A stretch of DNA of 64,000 bases from Pseudomonas viridiflava (GCF_003702045.1 NZ_RBTP01000066.1:133819-197818); one strand, 5' to 3'. Shown: positions 34,067-42,267, numbered from the stretch's first letter. A program made the numbers and translations. Notes: a model not told the origin generated them from the letters alone.

Positions 34067-34903
34067 TCAGCTACAAGGATTCGAGTTGAGCCACCCGTCG
34101 ATCTGATTGTAGAACTTCAATGCCTGCTGCGTTTGAGACCTACTTGAGTAAGAAGGCGAACTGATCCCGACCCCGCGTCGGGACAGAATTTCGACAGTCA
34201 CGCCGGATTCCTTCACGCAGTAGCACGGCCAGAAATCGCCCTGTTGGGGTTTTTCGAGTTTCACCGCTACGTTGTTCCACCTGGATCGGTAATACGATGC
34301 CAGAGCCTTACGGAGGGCCTCCATGACCTCTGCAATCCGGCCCTCCGGGATACGCAAAGCACCATGGATATGCATCGGATGGTTCTCTCTGAGCGCGCCA
34401 TGTATGAACTCGAGATTGAAGACCAATTCGGCTTTGATGCCGAGTGCCTTTAGCTGCCTACTGATAAGTGCGGCGAGGTAGTCAGCAGGGCCTCGAGGAG
34501 AGTTCAGAGCGGCTTCTGCGACGTCGTGCCCCAGTCGGGCAGTCATGGTGTAGGCGTCGGGCTGGCTCAGCAACTCACGAAGCCGGAAGAACTGCTTGAT
34601 ATCCTTTTCGAGAATTTTGGACCAGTTCGGAAGCCTAGTCGTCGAGAGATAGCTCCTCGCTATGCCCCGGACGTGGGTGTCGATCTTTTGGAAACGCTTG
34701 ATGTCTTGCTGATCTAGTTGAGGATCTAACTGACTAATAGCTACTAGCCGTTTTTCCATGCCTGCGCCGAGACTGGCGAGAACTCTTGCCTGCCCTACGG
34801 TTGCCAGGCTTTTTGAGCTCGTCCTTCGCCGTGCAATTTTTGCATTTACTCCAGCCCCTACCTCTTTGGGGACATAGGGAAAACGCTGCTCGTATTCGTT
34901 CAC
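34067..34903 (-). CDS. Probable HUH replication endonuclease of the island
   Basis: A 278-residue protein I cannot name from a family, but with the three motifs of rolling-circle HUH initiators in order: a hydrophobic strand VFNLEF (161-166), the metal-binding HIHGAL with His178 and His180, and CYCVKE with Tyr228 and Lys231 as a YxxK motif. The first 150 residues look helical and may bind DNA. It is convergent with the DUF262 gene and co-directional with the recombinase genes, as expected for a replication gene of an integrative element. The assignment is inference from motifs. Confidence 0.5.
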   Translation of the reverse strand: MNEYEQRFPYVPKEVGAGVNAKIARRRTSSKSLATVGQARVLASLGAGMEKRLVAISQLDPQLDQQDIKRFQKIDTHVRGIARSYLSTTRLPNWSKILEKDIKQFFRLRELLSQPDAYTMTARLGHDVAEAALNSPRGPADYLAALISRQLKALGIKAELVFNLEFIHGALRENHPMHIHGALRIPEGRIAEVMEALRKALASYYRSRWNNVAVKLEKPQQGDFWPCYCVKESGVTVEILSRRGVGISSPSYSSRSQTQQALKFYNQIDGWLNSNPCS

Positions 34904-35010
34904 GGCTCGACGCTCCGAGTCTTGGGTCCGATTTTCAAAATGACCATACCGGCAGAACAGCCATTGTGGTCGATGCTTACACTGTGTTCTAAGGGGTTGA
35001 CACTGACCGG

Positions 35011-35664
35011 TCAGGTTCCGGTCATAATTGAGTCATCGCCCTCGATCACGATGTCGTCATCTCCGCGACTCAACTGTGCCAGTCGTCTGGATGCCATCCA
35101 TCGCAAGTTTTCATGCTCATCGTTGAGGCTCTGAAGATCTCCATTTCGCTCAGCTTCTTCGATGCGCTGCTGCATCCGCATCTCTGCAACATCATCCTCC
35201 GTCATGATCCGGATCCGAAGCTCCGGTAGCTCCTCGATTTCCATCGCCTGACCGAGCTTGTCGACAGGCAACGCGCGACGAGTAACCTCTTGAGTGAGTT
35301 TCAATGCCGTCGAGGCCGCAGCGAGCCCACGGAAGGCTATGGGGTTCGTCGGATCGAGATTCTCAACCGAACTTGCTATCTTTTGTCGGATCTGCCGGAC
35401 CAGCGCCAGCTCGTCGGCAACTAATGACGCTGCTGTCTGCTGAACCGCCTCCAACGAGAACGCAGCAGTTAATAGCTCCTCTCTGGCCTTTTCGATCAGG
35501 GCCTGAGTCCCGGCGCCAGCAACCACATGATGCTTCTTCAAGAGACGCTGCACCGTGCTGACGCTTATGGCGAGCCGGTCAGCGATTGCTGATACGGTCC
35601 AACCGGCTTCTCTGAGCACCACTACTTGTGTTTCTTGATCTGGAGTCTTCTGCTTACCTGACAT
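35011..35664 (-). CDS. HTH-domain protein linked to the resolvase
   Basis: A 217-residue protein with an N-terminal helix-turn-helix (AGWTVSAIADRLAISVSTVQ, about residues 20-39) like those of resolvases or terminase small subunits. A long helical middle (60-150) follows, with an acidic C-terminus ending in DDDIVIEGDDS. The ribosome site GGAGGGAG is strong. It begins only 2 bp after the end of the serine recombinase gene, so the two are surely co-expressed. Function unknown; a DNA-binding accessory factor for recombination or copy control is possible. Confidence 0.6.
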   Translation of the reverse strand: MSGKQKTPDQETQVVVLREAGWTVSAIADRLAISVSTVQRLLKKHHVVAGAGTQALIEKAREELLTAAFSLEAVQQTAASLVADELALVRQIRQKIASSVENLDPTNPIAFRGLAAASTALKLTQEVTRRALPVDKLGQAMEIEELPELRIRIMTEDDVAEMRMQQRIEEAERNGDLQSLNDEHENLRWMASRRLAQLSRGDDDIVIEGDDSIMTGT

Positions 35665-35666
35665 AA

Positions 35667-36254
35667 TTACGCTCCCTCCACCCTAGCGGTCGCCGAAGAT
35701 TTGCTGGCGCACGCCCGCTTCACTGCCGCAATCGATATTGAAAATTGTGTAGCCGTCTCCTGAATCGTTGCCTTGTTGGCCTCGCGCCAGGTCCGAACAG
35801 CCTCGTCATCGATACGCTTCGGAGCGCCCAGTTTCTGCCCTGTGGCCTTCGCTCGTGTAATACCAGCCAACTGACGGGCTTTTATGTTTGATCGCTCAAG
35901 TTCAGCGACCGCACCCAACATCGTAAGCATCGCTTTTCCGATGGGCGTTGACAGATCAAAACCTTCTCGTAGTGAAACTACTGCCACACCTTTCCCCTCT
36001 AGCGCTTGAACTGTCGTGAGTAAGTCCAAGGTATCGCGTCCCAGGCGGTCAATTGCAGCGACGACGAGGGTGTCGCCCTCTCGTGCGTATTTGAACAACT
36101 CTGCGAAACTTGGGCGCTCCAGGGCTTTCGTTGCGCCGCTGACAGCTTGATCCTCAAACCATTTACCGACGTTGTGCCGTTCAGTGATCGCGTGACGCTG
36201 AGCGTTCGTGCTCTGGTCTTCGGTGCTGACTCGAACATAGGCTAGGACTGTCAT
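35667..36254 (-). CDS. Serine recombinase (resolvase/invertase family)
   Basis: A 195-residue site-specific recombinase. The catalytic domain is intact: LAYVRVSTEDQ with Arg8 and Ser10, ALERPSF with Arg47, and DRLGRDTLDLL with Asp69, Arg70 and Arg73. It ends in a C-terminal HTH (about 145-180, including TIQETATQFSISIAAVKRAC). A cluster of repeated TGGCTCA motifs lies directly upstream (36272-36408), a likely res site or operator. It could resolve dimers or invert a segment of the island. A degenerate relative is encoded just upstream. Confidence 0.92.
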   Translation of the reverse strand: MTVLAYVRVSTEDQSTNAQRHAITERHNVGKWFEDQAVSGATKALERPSFAELFKYAREGDTLVVAAIDRLGRDTLDLLTTVQALEGKGVAVVSLREGFDLSTPIGKAMLTMLGAVAELERSNIKARQLAGITRAKATGQKLGAPKRIDDEAVRTWREANKATIQETATQFSISIAAVKRACASKSSATARVEGA

Positions 36255-36271
36255 GGGAACTCACCGCTATC

Positions 36272-36408
36272 TGGCTCAAAAGTATGGCTCAGAATATACG
36301 GAATAGCTCAGAATAAAACAACACTTCTGAGCCATCTCACCGACCAACGTTTTCGGGGGGTACATCAATCCGGTTTCACTGGCTAAAAAGGCACACCCTT
36401 TGAGCCAG
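36272..36408. repeat. Cluster of TGGCTCA-type repeats upstream of the serine recombinase
   Basis: Five copies of TGGCTCARAA or close variants: forward at 36272, 36285 and 36304 (AGCTCAGAA), reverse at 36325-36334 and 36399-36407. The copies at 36303 and 36335 form an inverted pair of about 33 bp; the outermost copies (TGGCTCAAA and TTTGAGCCA) are also inverted. This arrangement looks like recombinase subsites. Confidence 0.6.
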
Positions 36409-36480
36409 TGACTTTCATGACAATTTGTTAGCTGGTTCGCTCGAAGCACACCTCGCACGTCAGAGCTTTCCTAACAGCGC

Positions 36481-36810
36481 TTAATCTGCCGTTTCTTGGT
36501 AGACAGACAAATGGAGGTTTTCTTGGGTTGAGATCACCGCTACACCCTTCTCATTGAGCGCCTGGAAAACCTCAATCAATTCTGTGACGCTTGCGCCTAA
36601 GCAGTCGAGCGACGAAACGACCATGACATCCCCTTTTTTTGCAAGCCGGTGTAGCTGACCGAAGCCGGACCGCTCTAGGGTTGGGGTCGATCTGCTGGAC
36701 GCCATATCGGCGAACCAATGACCCACCTCGTGCGCCTGCTCAATCGCTCCAAGCTGAGGCTTGGCCTCTTGGCCATCAGCACCAACAAGGAAATAGGCGA
36801 GCATGGTCAT
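36481..36810 (-). CDS. Catalytically degenerate serine recombinase N-terminal domain
   Basis: A 109-residue protein that aligns without gaps to the first about 100 residues of the recombinase at 35667: for example HWFADM against KWFEDQ, and ALNEKGVAVISTQENL against ALEGKGVAVVSLREGF. The catalytic positions are changed: Arg8 to Leu, Ser10 to Gly, Arg70 to Cys, Arg73 to Ala, while Asp69 and Arg47 remain. The HTH domain is absent. The frame is open throughout and its ATG overlaps the alpA stop by 4 bp, so it looks like an expressed protein rather than debris. It may act as a regulator of the active enzyme. Confidence 0.75.
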   Translation of the reverse strand: MTMLAYFLVGADGQEAKPQLGAIEQAHEVGHWFADMASSRSTPTLERSGFGQLHRLAKKGDVMVVSSLDCLGASVTELIEVFQALNEKGVAVISTQENLHLSVYQETAD

Positions 36811-37073
36811 AGGCCTTCTCCTACTGCATTGGAACGGTAAGTAGCGTCACCGGAGATGCGATCTTCGACCCATTTTTCGATAGCAGTAGAGTCCCAGCCG
36901 ACAGCCCTCGTGCCCAGACGAACGGATTTCGGAAATCGTCCTTGAGTCATGAGACTGTAAATGTGGGCGCGTTTGAAGCCGGTTAGAAGCTCGACATTTG
37001 GCAGTCTGAGTATGCGACGGCCTGAATAGCCGGAGGGGGCCGGGAGCGAACGATTTGAAGTAGTGTTTTGCAT
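36807..37073 (-). CDS. AlpA-family regulator / excisionase
   Basis: An 88-residue MerR-like winged-helix protein of the AlpA type. The signature RILRLPNVELLTGFKRAHIY, followed by QGRFPKSVRLGTRAVGW and IEKWVEDRI, is diagnostic. In P4-like islands AlpA activates integrase expression or acts in excision. Here it lies close to the integrase, transcribed away from attR, and its stop overlaps the start of the degenerate recombinase gene (ATGA), so the two are coupled. Confidence 0.9.
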   Translation of the reverse strand: MQNTTSNRSLPAPSGYSGRRILRLPNVELLTGFKRAHIYSLMTQGRFPKSVRLGTRAVGWDSTAIEKWVEDRISGDATYRSNAVGEGL

Positions 37074-37166
37074 CGTGGAGTTCCTTGGTGCGTTGTGGAG
37101 TGATGGAAGCCATTCAATCCGCCAGCGCCAAGGAAGTCAGTGCAATCACGATTCTTTCTATTGCAA

Positions 37167-37844
37167 TTACGATCTCGGTTTCTTGCGCTTCGCGCCCGGC
37201 ATTGCTTTGTTGGCCTCTGCGAATATGTCCTTTATGTTGCTTGAGCCTAGACCTAGCACAGGCTGGTCTGACTCCTCACCATAACGTCCATTGATCTCAC
37301 GAACGATGGCGTCCTGGTTGTACACGGGCCGGCCCTTCTCTTTTAGCAACTCAAGAAGCACAGCAATAGTGAGCAGGTGTGACGGTTTGGTCCGGTCTGG
37401 AGGTGGGGTGGCGCCACTAAGCATTTGCGCTAGCGCCGCGATCTCCGACTGCATAAAGATCGGGTGGCAGTGCTCAGGGGGCAGAACCGCAAGCCAATCA
37501 ACGCTCTCGTACCTCTCAGCCTCTGCCTGCTCGGTCTGCTGCACGGCACCGATGATGTGCAGCTGTATTTCGCTTTTCCCCCTCGCCTCAATTAAAGCTC
37601 GGGGATTAAGTATTTGACCTCTGCCAATGCCACAGACAGTGAAGAACCACTCACCCAGCTCATCTCTGAGCCCTTCAGGGCATGTGCCCTTCCAGCTATC
37701 CACATTGGCGTATACGTGGCAGCGGCCAGCTTCGCACTGGATCAGCAAATCGTTCTCCGAAAGCTGGGCCCCTGCCTGATCTTTCAACAAAAGCAGTGCC
37801 TGCTCAGAGGTAAGCCACTCCAAACCTATTAAATCTGCCCGCAT
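37167..37844 (-). CDS. Island protein of unknown function
   Basis: A 225-residue soluble protein between alpA and the integrase. I recognise no domain in the N-terminal 140 residues (LEWLTSEQALLLLKDQAG, then CEAGRCHVYANVD). The C-terminus (LLTIAVLLELLKEKGRPVYN, then LGLGSSNIKDIFAEANKA) looks like a small helical DNA-binding module of a kind I have seen near integrases in Pseudomonas islands. It lies 38 bp after the integrase stop on the same strand, so co-transcription is likely. Function unknown. Confidence 0.6.
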   Translation of the reverse strand: MRADLIGLEWLTSEQALLLLKDQAGAQLSENDLLIQCEAGRCHVYANVDSWKGTCPEGLRDELGEWFFTVCGIGRGQILNPRALIEARGKSEIQLHIIGAVQQTEQAEAERYESVDWLAVLPPEHCHPIFMQSEIAALAQMLSGATPPPDRTKPSHLLTIAVLLELLKEKGRPVYNQDAIVREINGRYGEESDQPVLGLGSSNIKDIFAEANKAMPGAKRKKPRS

Positions 37845-37882
37845 ACCGCGTTACCTCAACGAAAAATTATGTGCGCCGGAGC

Positions 37883-39109
37883 CTACCGCACTTGGTCTGA
37901 AGAATTCGAGGCCAGTGCATAATCCGCCCATTCCTGCATCAGTGGCCGGCGCTTTTCGAGAAAGTCAGTACGAGAATATGCCCCTTCAGTTTGATCACGC
38001 TCGTCGTGTGCAAGCGCCATCTCACAAACCTCGCGAGTGTGTTGTGTATTTTCCGCAGCCCAGTCCCGGAACGTTGATCTAAATCCGTGACGGGTAATAT
38101 CAGCGTGTCCTAAGCCATGTAGGAGGTTGCGCACCGCATTTGCATGCATAACCCCACTCTTCCCTCGCCCTGGAAACAGGAATGGGCACCCTTCGACTCG
38201 TGGGATCTTGGCTAGGATGCCTATTACCTGTTCGGAGAGAGGGATGACAAAGGCCTTCCGCGCCTTCATGCGCTCAGCCGACAGCAGCCAGATCTTCGAG
38301 TCAAAATCGAACTCCACCCAACGTGCAAACCGGACCATATGCGCGCGGGAACCCGTCAAAATAAGTAACTGAGCCGCAAACGACGCGAGCGTTTCATCCC
38401 CTCGCAGATTCGCCATCAATCCAGGCAACTCTGACCACTTCAGGGCAGTAAAATGCTGGCGTTTTCGGGCCGCCTTCTTCGCATCCCTAGAAAGGAGGTG
38501 CTCCAAGTTACCTCGCCAACGGGCCGGATTTTCACCCACACGTAATCCGCGTGCTTTTGCCGCGTCCAACACCTGTTCGATCTGCCCGCGAACCTCGTCC
38601 GCCGTGCGAGTTTTCTCCCCCCATATGGGGTTCAAAATCTTCTGCACATGACCAACGTCAACTGCCTCAGCAGGAAGGTCCCCGATTAACGGAAACGCAT
38701 ATTTTTCCATTTTTCGCACCCAACCCTTTCGCCACTTCTCAGAGTGCTTGCCGCTATGAGCTTTGTGGTACTCAAGGGCGAGGCTTTTGAATGAGTGACG
38801 CCTGGCCTCAGCAGCTAGTTCTAAAGCTCTCTGAGCTTCGCGAGCGGCTTCTCGCTCCGAAAGAGGGTCCACGCCCGAATTCAACATCCGGCGAGCCCCT
38901 AGGGCATCTGTACGGGCGTCAGACAGGCTGATGTCTGGGTAAGCGCCCAGCCCCATATCACGGGACTTTCCATTCCACTTGTAGCGAAAAATCCAGCTGC
39001 CTTTGCCATCCGCCCTGTATTTGAAATACAGGTTTCCTCCGTCACCGGCGTAGCCTCGTTTACCAGACTTCAACAACCCGGCGATTCCCTTCACTGTCAG
39101 CTTGACCAT
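37883..39109 (-). CDS. P4-type tyrosine integrase of the island
   Basis: A 408-residue tyrosine recombinase with an N-terminal arm-binding domain (DUF4102 type: GNLYFKYRADGKGSWIFRY, MGLGAYPDISLSDAR), a core-binding domain and a catalytic domain. Catalytic residues are visible: Arg in LTGSRAHMVRFARW, HGFRSTFRDWA with His and Arg, and the nucleophile Tyr in DQTEGAYSR. The start at 39109 (MVKLTVKGIAGLL) is preferred over an extension to 39193. It reads away from attR, 160 bp distant. Integrases of this type usually target tRNA ends; here the repeat is a terminator hairpin. Confidence 0.93.
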   Translation of the reverse strand: MVKLTVKGIAGLLKSGKRGYAGDGGNLYFKYRADGKGSWIFRYKWNGKSRDMGLGAYPDISLSDARTDALGARRMLNSGVDPLSEREAAREAQRALELAAEARRHSFKSLALEYHKAHSGKHSEKWRKGWVRKMEKYAFPLIGDLPAEAVDVGHVQKILNPIWGEKTRTADEVRGQIEQVLDAAKARGLRVGENPARWRGNLEHLLSRDAKKAARKRQHFTALKWSELPGLMANLRGDETLASFAAQLLILTGSRAHMVRFARWVEFDFDSKIWLLSAERMKARKAFVIPLSEQVIGILAKIPRVEGCPFLFPGRGKSGVMHANAVRNLLHGLGHADITRHGFRSTFRDWAAENTQHTREVCEMALAHDERDQTEGAYSRTDFLEKRRPLMQEWADYALASNSSDQVR

Positions 39110-39483
39110 ATCCCCACCAAAACTACAGCCCATACTCAGGCCCATACCCGGAACGGTAGATGATGTTGGCGGGCACTGGCAAGCAGTAGACACTAGATAG
39201 CGTTAAACCCAATGTACAAGGGCTCATCCCTCGATACACGTAGACGAGCCCGGACTTTATTGGACGCTGGAAAAGCCGACCACAAGCCGGCTTTTTAATG
39301 TCTGCTGTAAAGCCAGTCTTATCTGTCCGAAACGGATATCACTTGGTTACCTCCGCTGCGCCACCCACACACCGCCTCCGGAAACGGCCCAGACCCTGGT
39401 GCCAGAAACTGACACCCCGCCATGCTCAGATCACAGGGAAACGATTTCCAAGCGCAGATCCTGACAACGGCGGGTAACGACTG
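39110..39483. other. Intergenic stretch spanning the right island boundary
   Basis: 374 bp with no gene. From left to right: CAGCCCATA and CAGGCCCATA motifs next to the integrase start (39126-39147), the attR repeat (39273-39298), then host DNA up to the glutathione transferase gene, in which I see nothing definite. Confidence 0.6.
39273..39298. repeat. attR: right copy of the 26-bp island repeat
   Basis: A direct repeat of 25185-25210 with a single mismatch at 39279. The 19-bp block ccacaagccggctttttaa (39280-39298) is identical. The mismatch breaks one base pair of the terminator stem (AGCCGAC against GCCGGCT). Confidence 0.75.
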
Positions 39484-40152
39484 ATGATGACGCTTTATTA
39501 CTCACCCGACACCTACTCGCTGGCGGCGCAGATTGCGCTGCATGAAACGGGGCTTGCGTTCAGATTGGTCGAGGTCGATCTCTGCAATCAGTCGCTGCTG
39601 GACGGCACTGACTTTCATGGAATCAATCCCAAGGGTTATGTCCCGCTGCTTGAGTTGCAAGGCAGTGAGCGAATCAGCGAGCTGGCGGTCATCCTGACCT
39701 GTATTGCCGACCAGGCACCCCACCTGACGCTCGCTCCGGCGCATGGAACGCTTGCGCGTATTCGCCTGCTGGAAACCCTGAACTTCATTGCGACCGAAAT
39801 GCATAAAGCCAACAGTTTTTTACTGGATCCGCGTATTGATGCAGCGACTGCCGCTTACTATCGTCAATGGCTGCGCGGCCCTTATGAATGGCTGGATGAT
39901 CAGCTTTCCAAGGCGCAGTGGTTGCTGGGCGATGACTTCACGGTTGCAGACATTTATGCGTTTGTCGCGGTGCAACAAGCTGTTCACCTGAACATCAATG
40001 TGAATGACTTACATGCAATCGACAGGTTTCTGGAGCAAATCCGGCGTCGAGCTTCGGTCCAAGCCACTGCATGCTTGAGCGTGACACGTCTGACAAACAG
40101 GTCTTTTGCAGGTAAGGCTGACTCAAAGCACATGCAGCGCCTGTCAGCCTAA
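39484..40152 (+). CDS. Glutathione S-transferase family protein
   Basis: A 222-residue protein with the thioredoxin-like GST N-terminal domain (MTLYYSPDTYSLAAQIALHE, where the Tyr/Ser region would activate glutathione, and INPKGYVPLLEL with the cis-proline). The helical C-terminal domain includes LLGDDFTVADIYAFVAV, the usual N-capping motif. The substrate is unknown. Two adjacent ATG codons begin the frame. The last 25 residues (after RRRASVQA) are longer than typical. It is the first host gene to the right of the island. Confidence 0.88.
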   Translation: MMTLYYSPDTYSLAAQIALHETGLAFRLVEVDLCNQSLLDGTDFHGINPKGYVPLLELQGSERISELAVILTCIADQAPHLTLAPAHGTLARIRLLETLNFIATEMHKANSFLLDPRIDAATAAYYRQWLRGPYEWLDDQLSKAQWLLGDDFTVADIYAFVAVQQAVHLNINVNDLHAIDRFLEQIRRRASVQATACLSVTRLTNRSFAGKADSKHMQRLSA

Positions 40153-40207
40153 GCATTGTCCTGACCTTTAAACGTCAATACTTGAAAGCACTCAAGAGGC
40201 TCACTAA

Positions 40208-41383
40208 ATGGCGCTCAAAAAATCGTCTTTCGTCTGGACACTGCTGTTCTTCCTGCTTGGCTGGACAACGTTCGGCTGGACGCAAACGTCTGAGGTCAAT
40301 GAGCAGATTGACGGCCTGATCAGAGAGCCTCTTGTCCTGAATATCAGCCTGCCTGACGGGCAAACGGCGACGCTGGATACGCTTGTCACGCGTCCAGACA
40401 AGCCAGGACGCTGGCCGGTGGCGTTGATCACTCATGGCACCGATGGTAATCAGATTGATCGCGCCATCAGCCCCAACCGTTATTCAATGGCGGCAATCGC
40501 GTTTGCTCGTCACGGTTACGCTTCCGTTGTGGTGATGCGCCAAGGATATGGAAAGTCTTCAGGCGTCACTGAATACCGGGGTGGAACCTGTGAGCACCCC
40601 GACCATGCGAGGTCCGGTAAACTAGCAGCTGACGATCTCATCGCCGCCTTGCAAGCCATTCGACTTGAACCGTGGTCTTCGCCTGATGAAGCCATCATGA
40701 TGGGGCAATCTGCCGGAGGGTTCGCGGTATTGGCTGCCGGTGCCGAAAATCCTCCGGGCGTGCAAGCGATCATCAACTTCGATGGTGGTCGCGGCGCGAT
40801 CGAGTCGGGTGGGGTTTGCGACAAAGAGCACCTGTTAACATCCATCGCAAGCTTTGGCAGGCGATCCCATGTGCCGACACTCTGGTTTTACGCCATCAAT
40901 GACGAGGTGTTTCCTCTGCCGCTGAGCAGAGAGATGTTTGACACCTATCTCTCTGCAGGAGGCATTGGCGAGTTTCAGGAGGCCCCGTCATTCGGGAAAA
41001 ACGGCCATGTCTTTATGGAATGGGCGCCTGAACAAACGTGGTGGAATACCGTCGCCGAGTTTCTGAACAAACAACAGCTTGCCTCTCTGGAAATCGTGGC
41101 ACTCCCTGCAACCGATCTTCCCGCACCCACAGAACTGAGTGCTGCAGGAAAGAACGCTTTACGTGCGTATGCGCAAAACCAGTCGTACGAGAAAGCGTTT
41201 GCAACCAATGGCAAAGGTACCTGGGGCTGGAGTAAGGGTGAGCGAACTCAAGAGGATGCCGCTGCCAAGGCAATAGAGTACTGTCAAAAGGATCTTATTG
41301 GCGATGGACCCGCTTGCACTGTCTATGCGCTAGGCAACCATCTGAACGCTCAAGGTACGCAGGTTAACGCCAGCTCCCACTGA
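40208..41383 (+). CDS. Exported alpha/beta hydrolase with C-terminal extension
   Basis: A 391-residue protein with an N-terminal hydrophobic signal segment (VWTLLFFLLGWTTFGW). A dienelactone-hydrolase-like alpha/beta fold follows: ALITHGTDGN forms the oxyanion strand, MMGQSAGGFAVLA holds the nucleophile Ser, and YAINDEVFPL the likely acid. The last about 75 residues (ALRAYAQNQSYEKAFATNGK to CTVYALGNHL) form a separate small domain often seen repeated in secreted proteins. Substrate unknown. It is 55 bp after the GST gene on the same strand. Confidence 0.8.
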   Translation: MALKKSSFVWTLLFFLLGWTTFGWTQTSEVNEQIDGLIREPLVLNISLPDGQTATLDTLVTRPDKPGRWPVALITHGTDGNQIDRAISPNRYSMAAIAFARHGYASVVVMRQGYGKSSGVTEYRGGTCEHPDHARSGKLAADDLIAALQAIRLEPWSSPDEAIMMGQSAGGFAVLAAGAENPPGVQAIINFDGGRGAIESGGVCDKEHLLTSIASFGRRSHVPTLWFYAINDEVFPLPLSREMFDTYLSAGGIGEFQEAPSFGKNGHVFMEWAPEQTWWNTVAEFLNKQQLASLEIVALPATDLPAPTELSAAGKNALRAYAQNQSYEKAFATNGKGTWGWSKGERTQEDAAAKAIEYCQKDLIGDGPACTVYALGNHLNAQGTQVNASSH

Positions 41384-41403
41384 AGGCCGCGAGACGTCAG
41401 CCG

Positions 41404-42267
41404 CTAATCCGCACACGCTCCAGCCCCCTCCAGATCCCGGTCCCTCCATAGCCTCCAGACCCCGTCCCATCCGGCCTCATGACTCACGCCCTCAACCACG
41501 ACCAACCGATCACACACACCACTTCGCAACCGCTCGCGATACACCTGCGCCAGCACAGTCGGAACGACTTCATCCAGAGTCCCTGAAAAATGCCGCTGAG
41601 GGATGCCGGCCAACCGACGTTGATAATCCAGAGGATCAAGCGAGCCTGTAAGGGGTGACAGATGTTGAGTGTGTGCCCATAGCCGCGGACTGAGATTGCC
41701 TGCGAGTGTCTGGACCTGTGTCACGTCATCACGCTGAGCCGCCAGCAACAATGCCAGGGCTGCTCCGCCTGAGTAGCCGATCAATTCGAACGACTGATTG
41801 CCGTAACGCTGCTTCAGAAGGTCGAGTGCCTGGCTGAGGTTGGTGACGACTTCCTGCGAGAAACGCCGATCTGTCCAGAGCGCTGCTGTGCAGGTTGGTG
41901 AGGTGACGAACTGGCAAGGCCTTGCGAGGTAAACATTCGGTGTCGGGTCTTCGATTGCCAGGCGCGGCACCAAAAGTTTTCGGGGACTGGGGTCGAGGCT
42001 GGGTTGAGTCGCAGTGGCCCAGGCATACCCGTCGCCTTCGAGGTAAACGCGCAGACGGCTCGCAGGCGGGACATGGTTCGGCAGCAGCACAGCCAACGCG
42101 AACGGTTGGCCGGGCATAATTTGCAGCTGCCGTCCGTGCTCGTCAGCCAGTTGTTGCAATGCCTGACGCGGCGATTGGCAGCCTGCCATGAGGGCGCTGA
42201 TCAGCAGCGCCATCAAAGCCTGAAGGAAAACGCCCCAGCGACCAGGACCGGGACGGGAGTTCGTCAT
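41404..42267 (-). CDS. Alpha/beta-hydrolase lipoprotein
   Basis: A 287-residue predicted lipoprotein (LLISALMAGC lipobox) with an alpha/beta-hydrolase fold: LRVYLEGDGYAWA, ELIGYSGGAALALLLAAQ with the nucleophile Ser, SGTLDEVVP with a candidate Asp, and VEGVSHEAGW with the likely catalytic His. Substrate unknown. Its ATG shares one base with the stop codon of the autotransporter gene (TGATG), so translation of the two is probably coupled, which suggests that they act together at the cell surface. Confidence 0.82.
   Translation of the reverse strand: MTNSRPGPGRWGVFLQALMALLISALMAGCQSPRQALQQLADEHGRQLQIMPGQPFALAVLLPNHVPPASRLRVYLEGDGYAWATATQPSLDPSPRKLLVPRLAIEDPTPNVYLARPCQFVTSPTCTAALWTDRRFSQEVVTNLSQALDLLKQRYGNQSFELIGYSGGAALALLLAAQRDDVTQVQTLAGNLSPRLWAHTQHLSPLTGSLDPLDYQRRLAGIPQRHFSGTLDEVVPTVLAQVYRERLRSGVCDRLVVVEGVSHEAGWDGVWRLWRDRDLEGAGACAD

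Noticed and set aside
36276..36458. 60-codon minus-strand frame between the two recombinase genes
   Set aside because: It covers the TGGCTCA repeat array, has no ribosome site and no recognisable features.
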